DNA of 64,000 nucleotides from an uncultured Parabacteroides sp. (GTDB taxonomy: Bacteria > Bacteroidota > Bacteroidia > Bacteroidales > Tannerellaceae), in assembly GCA_910577325.1 (NCBI GenBank), contig CAJTMR010000004.1, positions 1 through 64,000 of the forward strand. Reading direction: 5' to 3'. Both the position numbers and the translations under genes were made by a program. Positions 51,366 to 59,661 of the stretch are shown here, piece by piece (the first letter of the stretch is position 1; every line of letters begins with the position of its first letter). A model generated the notes under the pieces. The model had not been told where the DNA came from. It searched no databases and saw only the letters and a list, made by a program, of their open reading frames with translations.

Positions 51366-52832
51366 ATGGAAAATAGGAAAATAATAGTGAATATTCGGAA
51401 CGTCGTCACGCGTTTGCCGGAATTGCGTTTTGAAGAACCTCTTAATTGGATAATAGAAGAGGGACAGCAATGGGCTGTAATTGGTCCGAACGGTGCAGGC
51501 AAAACATTGATTGCCGATGTTATGCAGTGTAAATTTGCACTGAAGGAAGGAGAAGTTTCTTTCGGATGCGAGTGGAATAACAGTCTGGTGAAAAGCATCG
51601 CATTTAGGGATATTTATTCTTTGGCCGACTACCGTAATTCTTATTATCAGCAACGCTGGCATTCGACTGAAACAGACGAGGTTCCTACAATAGAAGATAT
51701 ATTAAATGAAGATGCAGAAGCGGAAGATTATGATAAAGTGTTATCTTTGTTCGACATGGAAGAGCTTTTGTCGAAGAAACTGATCTTTTTGTCCAGTGGC
51801 GAATTGAGAAAATTTTTGATTATCCGTACATTATTGAAGCATCCCCGTGTCTTGATACTGGATAATCCGTTTATTGGGTTAGACGCTTCTTCAAGAAATG
51901 TTTTGGTGGAGATGTTGCGGCAAATGGCGAAGTTGAAAGGTGTACAGGTGGTTTTACTGCTTTCCAATCCGGATGATATACCCGAAATGATTACACATGT
52001 TTTACCGGTCAAACAGCGTAGATGCCTTCCGGTTTATAGCCGCAAGGAATTCCTGAAGCAAACGGATATGATTGCCGATTTGTTTTCTTTCGAAGGAAAA
52101 GGTGATCCCATATCGAGCAGATCGTTTTCGCTTCCCGTTGAGGAGCAGAAAGAACCTTCTACCCATCTCGTTACCTTTAGGATGGAACACATTTCGATCA
52201 AATATGGCAACCGTACGATCTTGAAAGAACTGGATTGGGAAGTGAAAAACGGGGAGAAGTGGGCGTTGTTTGGTCCTAATGGGGCTGGCAAATCGACTTT
52301 ACTGAGTTTGGTTTATGCCGATAATCCGCAATCGTATGCCAATACGCTTTATCTTTTTGATCGCAAGCGCGGTTCGGGAGAAAGTATCTGGGATATAAAG
52401 AAACGTATTGGGTATGTTTCTCCGGAAATGCATCTTTTCTATAGGGAGAATGTGCCAGTGTTGAATATCGTTGGTTCTGGCTTTTTTGACTCGATTGGGC
52501 TGTTTAGGAAATGTACGGAGCGGCAGTTACAGGTCGCTTTGGCCTGGATGCGTGTGTTTGGTATTGAAGAGTTGAAAGAACGTTCTTTCCTTACGCTTTC
52601 TTCCGGTGAACAACGGTTGGTACTTTTGGCGCGTACGTTTGTTAAAGATCCGGACCTGATTATTCTGGACGAACCGTTGCACGGATTGGATGTGAGCAAT
52701 AAGAAGAGGGTGGCTGCCATTATCGAGCAATTCTGTTCGCGTCCGGGGAAGACACTGGTCTATGTTACGCACTATCCGCATGAATTACCGGACTGTGTGG
52801 ATAAACGTTTTGAATTGGTTAAACACGTTTAA
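51366..52832 (+). CDS. ABC ATPase with two nucleotide-binding domains (ModF/PhrA-like)
   Basis: A 488-residue soluble protein with two ABC domains in tandem. Walker A motifs are GPNGAGKTLIAD and GPNGAGKSTLLS; signatures are FLSSGELRKF and TLSSGEQRLV; Walker B motifs are VLILDNPFIGLD and LIILDEPLHGLD. The start at 51366 is preferred because the longer frame begins inside argB and crosses its terminator. E. coli ModF, of the same size and layout, is the closest named relative. There are no transmembrane parts, so it may not be a transporter. It is the first gene of a three-gene unit. Confidence 0.9.
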   Translation: MENRKIIVNIRNVVTRLPELRFEEPLNWIIEEGQQWAVIGPNGAGKTLIADVMQCKFALKEGEVSFGCEWNNSLVKSIAFRDIYSLADYRNSYYQQRWHSTETDEVPTIEDILNEDAEAEDYDKVLSLFDMEELLSKKLIFLSSGELRKFLIIRTLLKHPRVLILDNPFIGLDASSRNVLVEMLRQMAKLKGVQVVLLLSNPDDIPEMITHVLPVKQRRCLPVYSRKEFLKQTDMIADLFSFEGKGDPISSRSFSLPVEEQKEPSTHLVTFRMEHISIKYGNRTILKELDWEVKNGEKWALFGPNGAGKSTLLSLVYADNPQSYANTLYLFDRKRGSGESIWDIKKRIGYVSPEMHLFYRENVPVLNIVGSGFFDSIGLFRKCTERQLQVALAWMRVFGIEELKERSFLTLSSGEQRLVLLARTFVKDPDLIILDEPLHGLDVSNKKRVAAIIEQFCSRPGKTLVYVTHYPHELPDCVDKRFELVKHV

Positions 52833-52843
52833 GGATTTGTCTG

Positions 52844-54595
52844 ATGAAATATAAATTTATAGCCTTTTGGCTGATCGTTTTTGGAGTTTTGTTTGCTTTC
52901 TTGCAAACGAGTTTCCAGTATCACTTTTACTATATAGAACAGAGTCAGTTGTTTTTGTTTTCCGAGTCGTATATAGGAAATAAGTTGCTTCTTCCGGGTG
53001 GTTTTTCTATGTTGGTGGCGGAATTCTTGGTGCAGTTTTTCATCAAGCCTTATATTGGGGCGTTAGTCACTGCGGCTTTATTGACAGGTGTCGGGATTTG
53101 TACAGCTGGTATTGTGAAACGGGCTGCGTCTGCTTCTGGGCTCTTTGTCCTCTATGTGCTGCCGATGCTGGCTTTGCTGTTTGTTCATTTCGACTTTAAT
53201 TACCGGGTACAGGGTACTGTTTGCTATCTGATGATGACGGTTTTGCTCTGTGGGTATATGCGGATACGGGATGATCTTTATCGTTTGGTTTCGGGTTGGC
53301 TGTTGGTTCCGAGCTTGTTCTGGTTGGCAGGTTCGATCGCTGTGCTGTTTGCCGGAATGGTTTGCCTGTTCGAAGGGTTGCGGAAGACACCTAAATGGTA
53401 TATCTCGTTGATCGGGGTTACGGAAGTTTTGCTTTTGGGGGTAGGAACAGTTTATTTTTCTTTGATGGGGGAATATCGGTGGGTTTTCGGGCCGGATCTG
53501 TATTATCATTATACGCTACATCCAAAAGAAATCGTTTATTATTCTTGGATTTGCTTGCCTTTGGTTTATCTTGTGGCTTTCTTTTTCCCGAATAAAAGTG
53601 GTTGGTTCGGGAAGAAATTGTTAGCGAGGATCAGTTGTATTGCTCAATTGATTATGATTAGTGCCGTCTTGTGGTGGGGAATTTCCAAGTACAGCGATGC
53701 AAAGACACTGAGGTTAAAAAAGCTGGATTATTTTGCGCGTACGGAACAATGGGATAAGACGATGGAAGAATGTAAAGGGAAACTGACTAACTTTTTATAT
53801 ATGTGCCATCTGAATATGGCATTGGCCAATAAGGGGGAACTTTCGGATAAAATGTTCAACTTCGATCAGCGGGGACCTCAGGGATTACTTGTACAATGGA
53901 ATAAGTCGGAAAACATCTCTTGCATGCTCAGCGATATCTATTTTGCAATGGGAGCAACCGCTTCATCGCAGGAAATGGCTTTTGAAGGTTATGTGAGTGC
54001 TATGGGTGATGGCAATCCTCGTATGCTAAAAAGGTTGGTGCAGACGAATCTGATTTACGGCACATATCTTGTAGCTGAAAAGTATATTTCGATACTTGAG
54101 AAAACGTATGCATACCGGGACTGGGCTCGATCGCAGCGCAGATTTCTTTATAATGACGAGGCTGTCGAAAGCGATCCCGTATTGGGAACCCGCAGGTTGA
54201 TGTTGCCGGACCGGAATTCATTGGCAATGATAAATGGATTGGCAGGAGACTTGGAGCTTTTTTTGGAAAAGGGACCAGCCAATTCTGCCGCTTTGCAGTA
54301 TTTGGGTGCTATGTATTTACTGGTTAAAGATTTGGAAGGGTTTAAAGCGTTGGTGGAGAAATATTACGGAACTGAGTTCTTGCCTGCATTACCCGTACAT
54401 TTCCAGGAGGCCGTTATTGTGATGTCTGAAAAAGAACCGGATTACTGGAAATGTTTCAATATCTCCGAAACTATTGTGGCTCGTTTTGCCGATTATAAAA
54501 AACAGGTGCTTGCAAACCGCAATAACACCGCCCTTGCCGGGCTATTGAACCGGTCGTACGGAAACACTTACTGGTTTTACTTTATGTTTAAATGA
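52844..54595 (+). CDS. DUF6057-like polytopic membrane protein
   Basis: A 583-residue protein. The N-terminal half (about 1-290) has some eight hydrophobic segments, for example FIAFWLIVFGVLFAFLQT and the helix near LYVLPMLALLFVHFD. The C-terminal half is soluble and helical, possibly TPR-like, starting around DAKTLRLKKLDYFARTEQWD. It resembles the DUF6057 group, seen mainly in Bacteroidales, with no established function. It lies 11 bases after the ABC ATPase gene and overlaps the following lipoprotein gene by 4 bases, so the three are produced together. Confidence 0.7.
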   Translation: MKYKFIAFWLIVFGVLFAFLQTSFQYHFYYIEQSQLFLFSESYIGNKLLLPGGFSMLVAEFLVQFFIKPYIGALVTAALLTGVGICTAGIVKRAASASGLFVLYVLPMLALLFVHFDFNYRVQGTVCYLMMTVLLCGYMRIRDDLYRLVSGWLLVPSLFWLAGSIAVLFAGMVCLFEGLRKTPKWYISLIGVTEVLLLGVGTVYFSLMGEYRWVFGPDLYYHYTLHPKEIVYYSWICLPLVYLVAFFFPNKSGWFGKKLLARISCIAQLIMISAVLWWGISKYSDAKTLRLKKLDYFARTEQWDKTMEECKGKLTNFLYMCHLNMALANKGELSDKMFNFDQRGPQGLLVQWNKSENISCMLSDIYFAMGATASSQEMAFEGYVSAMGDGNPRMLKRLVQTNLIYGTYLVAEKYISILEKTYAYRDWARSQRRFLYNDEAVESDPVLGTRRLMLPDRNSLAMINGLAGDLELFLEKGPANSAALQYLGAMYLLVKDLEGFKALVEKYYGTEFLPALPVHFQEAVIVMSEKEPDYWKCFNISETIVARFADYKKQVLANRNNTALAGLLNRSYGNTYWFYFMFK

Positions 54596-56067
54596 TGCGT
54601 AAGAACATGGAAAGAAAAAGTATATATTTGTGTATGTTGGCGTTTTTGTTGTCTTGTTCCGACTCTGTGAAAGTGAGTCGTACACTCGACGAGATGCCCG
54701 TTATTATTCCGGATTATAACGGCGTGGTTGTTCCACCCAATATAGCTCCCCTGAATTTTGCATTGAACAATCAGAGTGCCGCATCACGTGCTGTTTTTTC
54801 TTTTGAAGGGCAACAATTCGAGGTAAAAGGAGAAAAGGGTGGCTTTGTGATACCTCCTTCCAAATGGAAAAAAATGCTGGAATCGGCTGCCGGTAAGTCT
54901 ATACAGGTGACGATTCAGATGAAACAGGACAATGAATGGGTAGCCTATTCTCCTTTTGTTATCCGGATTGCTCCGGAAAAAGTAGACTCTTATCTGGTTT
55001 ATCGTCTGATTGATCCGGGATATGAGTTGTGGAACAAGATGGGAATCTATCAGCGGGATCTGGAGAGTTATACGCAAACTCCCATTATTGAAAATAAAAT
55101 GAGTGGAAACAACTGTGTGAATTGCCATTCGTTTTGTATGCAGAATCCGGATAAGATGCTGTTCCATATGCGCGAGACTTTCCCCGGGACGATCTTTGTC
55201 GATGGCGATAAGATTGAAAAACTGAATACGAAGACAAAGGAAACGATTTCTTCTTTAGTTTATCCTTCTTGGCATCCTTCGGGTAAATATGTGGCTTTCT
55301 CCGTGAATGTAACCAAGCAGGCATTTCATCTGAATGACAAGAATAGGGTGGAGGTATATGACGAGGCTTCCGATGTTGTGGTGTATGATGTGGAAAAACA
55401 CGAGATCGTAACGGCTTCAAATATCTTTTCAAAAGATGCTTTTGAAACATTTCCGACTTTTTCTCCGGATGGAAAAACACTCTACTTCTGTACAGCGGAG
55501 GCCCGGCCGATGCCGCAGGAGTATTCGGAAGTCAAATATAATTTATGTTCTGTATCTTTTGATCCGGCGACACGTGCTTTCGGGACGCAGGTCGATACGC
55601 TTTACAATGCGAAGAATGGCGGAATGAGTGCTTCTTTTCCGCGTGTTTCGCCTGACGGACGTTATCTTTTATATACATTGTCCAGTTATGGAAACTTTTC
55701 TATCTGGCATAAAGATGCAGATTTGTATATGGCGGACCTTCAGGCAGGCACGAGCCGTCCGTTGGTGGAAGTGAATAGCGACGATGTGGAAAGTTATCAT
55801 TCTTGGAGCAGCAACAGCCGTTGGTTTGTTTTTAGCAGCCGGCGGATGGATGGTTTATATACACGTCCGTATATTGCTTATGTTGGCGAAAATGGCAAAG
55901 TCGGCAAGCCGTTCCTGTTGCCTCAGAAAGATGTCAGTTTTTATCAGGCCTTTATGAAATCTTTCAATATCCCGGAATTTGTAACTGGAAAAGTAAAAGT
56001 GCGAGGTCGGGCCTTGGCCATTAAGGCAAAAGAAGATAAAGAGACGAAAGTAAGATTTGTGGAATGA
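54592..56067 (+). CDS. TolB-like beta-propeller lipoprotein with a CXXCH heme motif
   Basis: A 491-residue lipoprotein (lipobox FLLSCSD at about residue 23). An N-terminal region (about 30-160) leads to CVNCH at residues 175-179, which fits covalent c-type heme attachment. WD40/PD40-type propeller blades then follow: YPSWHPSGKYVAFSV, FPTFSPDGKTLYFCT, FPRVSPDGRYLLYTL and YHSWSSNSRWFVFSS. It should lie in the periplasm or at the outer membrane. The gene overlaps the DUF6057-like gene by ATGA. The sixth heme ligand and the redox partner cannot be named, and the CXXCH could be fortuitous. Confidence 0.8.
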   Translation: MMRKNMERKSIYLCMLAFLLSCSDSVKVSRTLDEMPVIIPDYNGVVVPPNIAPLNFALNNQSAASRAVFSFEGQQFEVKGEKGGFVIPPSKWKKMLESAAGKSIQVTIQMKQDNEWVAYSPFVIRIAPEKVDSYLVYRLIDPGYELWNKMGIYQRDLESYTQTPIIENKMSGNNCVNCHSFCMQNPDKMLFHMRETFPGTIFVDGDKIEKLNTKTKETISSLVYPSWHPSGKYVAFSVNVTKQAFHLNDKNRVEVYDEASDVVVYDVEKHEIVTASNIFSKDAFETFPTFSPDGKTLYFCTAEARPMPQEYSEVKYNLCSVSFDPATRAFGTQVDTLYNAKNGGMSASFPRVSPDGRYLLYTLSSYGNFSIWHKDADLYMADLQAGTSRPLVEVNSDDVESYHSWSSNSRWFVFSSRRMDGLYTRPYIAYVGENGKVGKPFLLPQKDVSFYQAFMKSFNIPEFVTGKVKVRGRALAIKAKEDKETKVRFVE

Positions 56068-56104
56068 TGTCCTGTGTCGTATTTGTTCGGAAATGGTGGA
56101 AACG

Positions 56105-56177
56105 GAACTATGAAGGGACATCCAGTAAATGTCCCTACATAGTTTCATGGGCGTAAAAACAAGATGTCATGCCCATG
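56105..56177. terminator. Two hairpins between convergent genes
   Basis: 56105-56146 pairs GAACTATGAAGGGACAT with ATGTCCCTACATAGTTTC (one mismatch). Immediately after it CATGGGC at 56146 pairs with GCCCATG at 56171-56177. They fill the gap between the propeller lipoprotein gene and metF, which converge, and probably terminate both. Confidence 0.6.
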
Positions 56178-56196
56178 AGATGAGATCTCCTTATTT

Positions 56197-57147
56197 TTAA
56201 TATACTTCTTTTGCCACCTTATAAACACTATCCGATGCCATCATTGTATAGAAATGTAGGCTTGGAACACCATAGGCGATCAAATCTTTACATTGTTGGA
56301 TACACCATTCGACGCCGACGGCCTTCGCTTCATCGTCCGTTTTACATTTACGAAGTTCCGTGGCGAACGGTTCGGGAATATCTGAACGGAATATCTTAGG
56401 TAGTACGGTAAGCTGGTTCTTGAATACGATTGGTTTGATACCCGGAATGATGGGGACCGTGATTCCTTCTGCCCGGCAACGATCCACGAAAGCATAATAT
56501 TTCTCGTTGTCGAAAAACATCTGTGTCACCAGATAATCCGCTCCATTTTTTACTTTCTCTTTCAGAAAGAAAATATCCGATTCCATATTGGGAGCTTCTT
56601 CGTGTTTTTCCGGATAGCAAGCCATTCCGTAAGAGAACATGGTTTCATTGGCTTCGAAAGTAGATCCGTCGACAGCAATTCCTTTGTTGAAGTCATTCAC
56701 TTGCTGCTGGAGATCAGTTGCGTGTTCGTGATACATATCTGTTTTTTGTCCGACTTCCAGTGTCTTGACATCCCCACGGAGCAACAATAGGTCGTAAACG
56801 CCTAAAAAATTCAGATCGATCAGCGCATATTCCGTTTCATCTTTTGTAAATCCTTTGCATATAATATGGGGAACAGCCGTTATACCGTATTTATTCTGGA
56901 TACTCGAAGCGATGGCAACTGATCCTGGACGTTTACGGATGTTCACTTTCTGAAAACTGCCATCCGGCAAGGTCTTATAAATATATTCACTATGATGAGA
57001 CGTTATATTAATGTATTTGGGATCAAACTCGATCAATTTGTCAATGACATTATATACTTTCTGTATGCTGTTTCCTTTCAAAGGAGGAAGTATTTCAAAT
57101 GAAAAAGCAGTGTTCTTACTACTGTTGATCAGGTCGATTACTTTCAT
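56197..57147 (-). CDS. metF: 5,10-methylenetetrahydrofolate reductase
   Basis: A 316-residue TIM-barrel flavoprotein. The catalytic Glu is in AFSFEILPPLKG, the folate/NADH regions are NITSHH and LLLRGD, and FAD contacts fall in GADYLVTQMFFDNEKYYAFV. It reduces methylene-THF to methyl-THF for methionine synthesis. It is a single-gene unit with a TACATTTG box at 57170-57177, about 23 bases upstream of its start. No SAM riboswitch is seen in the 90-base leader region. Confidence 0.94.
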   Translation of the reverse strand: MKVIDLINSSKNTAFSFEILPPLKGNSIQKVYNVIDKLIEFDPKYINITSHHSEYIYKTLPDGSFQKVNIRKRPGSVAIASSIQNKYGITAVPHIICKGFTKDETEYALIDLNFLGVYDLLLLRGDVKTLEVGQKTDMYHEHATDLQQQVNDFNKGIAVDGSTFEANETMFSYGMACYPEKHEEAPNMESDIFFLKEKVKNGADYLVTQMFFDNEKYYAFVDRCRAEGITVPIIPGIKPIVFKNQLTVLPKIFRSDIPEPFATELRKCKTDDEAKAVGVEWCIQQCKDLIAYGVPSLHFYTMMASDSVYKVAKEVY

Positions 57148-57237
57148 GTTATTATTTTTATTTTGGTGACAAATGTAGGGAAAATTTAATTCAGTTGTCC
57201 CCTTAAAAATATTTTTTCAAAAAAACTTTGGAAAAAG

Positions 57238-57268
57238 TTTGCGAAGAAAAAATAAACTCCTATCTTTG
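57238..57268 (+). promoter_or_regulatory. Promoter of the tRNA-Lys pair
   Basis: TTTG, 19 bases, TATCTTTG: a perfect Bacteroidetes consensus, 33 bases before the first tRNA. Confidence 0.8.
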
Positions 57269-57301
57269 CACCCGCAATCGAGAAACAACGATGGCATGAA
57301 T

Positions 57302-57374
57302 GACTTGGTAGCTCAGTTGGTAGAGCAAATGACTCTTAATCATTGGGTCGAGGGTTCGAGCCCCTCCCAGGTCA
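57302..57374 (+). tRNA. tRNA-Lys (anticodon CTT), copy 1
   Basis: 73 bases. Acceptor GACTTGG with CCAGGTC (one G-U pair), D arm GCTCAGTTGGTAGAGC, anticodon arm AATGA-CTCTTAA-TCATT giving CTT (Lys), and T arm GGTTCGAGCC. The discriminator is A and CCA is not encoded. Confidence 0.95.
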
Positions 57375-57388
57375 CTCGATATAAAAAT

Positions 57389-57461
57389 GACTCGGTAGCT
57401 CAGTTGGTAGAGCAAATGACTCTTAATCATTGGGTCGAGGGTTCGAGCCCCTCCCGGGTCA
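57389..57461 (+). tRNA. tRNA-Lys (anticodon CTT), copy 2
   Basis: 73 bases, identical to the first copy except in the acceptor stem (GACTCGG with CCGGGTC, where the pairing is compensated). Only 14 bases separate the two, so they come from one transcript. Confidence 0.95.
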
Positions 57462-57483
57462 CAAGTTGGCAATAATTTAATAG

Positions 57484-57523
57484 ACAACATTTTACAGTAT
57501 TCACTGTGAAATGTTGTTTTTGT
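57484..57523 (+). terminator. Terminator of the tRNA-Lys pair
   Basis: ACAACATTTTACAG pairs with CTGTGAAATGTTGT around a short loop, followed by a T run, 22 bases after the second tRNA. Confidence 0.8.
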
Positions 57524-58055
57524 TTATAGTGTCTTTTTGTAGGACAAATGGGGGCTCGGAAGATGAAGAATTTGGTGTCGTTGACGCCGTGTAGCTTGGC
57601 TCTGAATGCTTTGATTTTTGAGTTTATTGATTCGGCAGAAGCGTTTGTCGAACGATTGTCAAAGAAGTTCAGTATCTCTTCGGAGTGCTCGTAGAATGTA
57701 GCGGCTATTGTGTTGAATTCCTTGAAGCCTGAGTCTGCGACGCGGTTGTACCAGCGGGCGAGATTAAGCCGAGCGCTATCTTTGGTTGAACGTTTGTTGA
57801 ATATGGTTCTGAGATTCTGCATCCTTCGAGTTTTGCGGTCTCTCTGGCTTCAGTGTCTGCATTTATGGCATCCCAGCGATGCTTGATGCAGATTTCCTGA
57901 ACTGCGCAAGTGCGAGCCTCTGGGCGTGGAACCTGTTTATAACGCGTGATGCCCGCGGAATGCCATGCACCAAATTCCGATCATGGTAATACGTCCGTAA
58001 ACGAATGGTGCTTCCATAGAACAATCTTTTTATTATAGACAAGCGTAGTGACAAT
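57524..58055 (-). pseudogene. Decayed ISL3-family transposase
   Basis: Minus-strand fragments of an ISL3/IS204 type DDE transposase in different frames. 58054-57930 encodes RVINRFHAQRLALAQ. A shifted frame continues AVQEICIKHRWDAINADTE. Another frame from 57822 gives MQNLRTIFNKRSTKD, FKEFNTIAATFYEHSEEILNF and FDNRSTNASAESINSKIKA, close to the family's conserved C-terminus. The N-terminal half, including the zinc finger and first catalytic Asp, is gone, and part of the middle is deleted. It begins right after the tRNA terminator and ends before a perfect palindrome at 58073-58122. It is not functional. Confidence 0.8.
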
Positions 58056-58072
58056 AGTTGAATGCCATAAAT

Positions 58073-58122
58073 ATGAAACCGACTAATTTGGAATCAACTC
58101 GTTTCAAATTAGTCGGTTTCAT
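58073..58122. repeat. Perfect 18-bp palindrome downstream of susD
   Basis: ATGAAACCGACTAATTTG at 58073-58090 is exactly repeated in inverse at 58105-58122 with a 14-base loop. It separates the transposase remnant from susD. A second small hairpin, TCCCGGA/TCCGGGA, follows around 58145-58163. Either may end the susCD transcript; neither is followed by a T run. Confidence 0.6.
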
Positions 58123-58214
58123 GTATATTACTTAAAAGAATGCGCTCCCGGATCAAGTCCGGGATTACAGGATAGTGAATTATGACACGACCCTTTTCAT
58201 TCAGATTCTATTTT

Positions 58215-59630
58215 TTAGAAGTACCCTTTGTTCTGTTTGATATTAGGATTAACGTCTATTTCAGCCTGTGGTATTGCCAAAATCGTACGATAATCCTGAT
58301 AATTCGGAGATATAAGATCGGTATTGTTCAGGAAGTGATATCCTCCCTTACGAGTCACCGTGATTCCCAAACGCATGATGTCATAAAAACGATGACCTTC
58401 CATTACCAATTCTTTACGTCTTTCTTTCAAGACCAATGCTTCGGTGGCAGTCACATCTGAAGCGGAAGGAATAGCACGTTTGATAATCGCATTCAAATAT
58501 TTATTTGCACTTGCCTGATCTGCAGAAGATTTTTTTAATGCAGCCTCGGCAGCAATCAGATAAATATCGGACAGACGAATTACACGGATATTGTTTACAG
58601 CACTTTTGCCATTGATGCCCGGATATTTATTCATGTAAGTACGGCCTTCAACCGATGTGGCAGCTAACAAATTGCGACGGATGTCATCCGGATTCTCATT
58701 AATAAGATCCTCAAATTCTTTTGTGTTGGAAACAGCAGCATATCCTTTAGGATCGACAACATAACCAAACATTTCACGATTACCGGCATCCAAGTCCGAT
58801 ATTTCCAGATCGAATACAGATTCCGAAGAATATCTTCCTGACCATGCCGCTACATAATCTTCTGTTTTCAGCAAAGAATACGGAGAATTGTTAATGACAT
58901 CTTCAGCATAAGAAAAAGCCTTGTCCCAATCTCGTTTATATAGATTGACACGTGCCAGCAAACCTTTTACAGCCCAACTATTGAAACGTCCGTCTTTTAC
59001 TTCTGTTCCAATATATTTCAAAGCTTCTTCCAAATCGTTGATGACCATTTCATATCCTTCTGCTACAGTCGAACGACTTGGTAGATCGTCTGCATTCAAA
59101 ACCTCTTTCACTAATACGACGCCCAGAGTGGCTCCATTATCTACAAAATAGGGTTTCCCGTATGTGATCAGGAGGTTAAAGTGGCATAAAGCACGAAGAG
59201 CCAAAGCTTCTCCTTTTGCATTATTGAGTTCATCTCCGGCAGGAAGATCGCCAGTTTCAATTGCGTTTAGCAATACATTGGCGCGATTAATGATCCTATA
59301 CGGAAAACTCCACAGATTTTCCGGCGAGTTATTCTGACGATGTGTGAAACGGTAATAAGTATCTGTTCTTAAACCACCGGAAGAAATCGTCTGTACATCT
59401 TCACCTCCGACTTCGGCACGTGAAACAAAGTCACAACCGTAATAGCTGTCATCTTTTAAACTGTAGTATGTACCATTCAATGCTGTTTCTACATCTTGCA
59501 AAGATGTGATAGCATCTGTACTGACCAATGAATCTGAAGGGAGAGTTTCCAGATATCCATCACAAGATGTAAATGTAACTGAAGCTATTGCAGCAACAAA
59601 TATAGATTTTATATTTAGTCTATTCATCAT
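58215..59630 (-). CDS. SusD/RagB family nutrient-binding lipoprotein
   Basis: A 471-residue surface lipoprotein. The signal peptide ends VTFTSCDGYL, with the lipidated Cys near residue 24. SusD-type TPR helices (EALALRALCHFNLLITYGKP) and the C-terminal RagB block (VLKERRKELVMEGHRFYDIMRLG, and NPNIKQNKGYF at the end) are present. It lids the SusC barrel and binds substrate. It follows susC by 31 bases. No hydrolase, sulfatase or regulator follows: the next element is a dead transposase, so the substrate cannot be guessed. Confidence 0.95.
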   Translation of the reverse strand: MMNRLNIKSIFVAAIASVTFTSCDGYLETLPSDSLVSTDAITSLQDVETALNGTYYSLKDDSYYGCDFVSRAEVGGEDVQTISSGGLRTDTYYRFTHRQNNSPENLWSFPYRIINRANVLLNAIETGDLPAGDELNNAKGEALALRALCHFNLLITYGKPYFVDNGATLGVVLVKEVLNADDLPSRSTVAEGYEMVINDLEEALKYIGTEVKDGRFNSWAVKGLLARVNLYKRDWDKAFSYAEDVINNSPYSLLKTEDYVAAWSGRYSSESVFDLEISDLDAGNREMFGYVVDPKGYAAVSNTKEFEDLINENPDDIRRNLLAATSVEGRTYMNKYPGINGKSAVNNIRVIRLSDIYLIAAEAALKKSSADQASANKYLNAIIKRAIPSASDVTATEALVLKERRKELVMEGHRFYDIMRLGITVTRKGGYHFLNNTDLISPNYQDYRTILAIPQAEIDVNPNIKQNKGYF

Positions 59631-59661
59631 TGTTATTATTTATAGTAAAACGAATTCCGGA

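Noticed and set aside
57239..57475. 78-residue plus-strand frame across the two tRNA-Lys genes
   Set aside because: It is the translation of tRNA sequence; the repeated LVEQMTLNHWVEGSSPS is an artefact of the tandem tRNAs.
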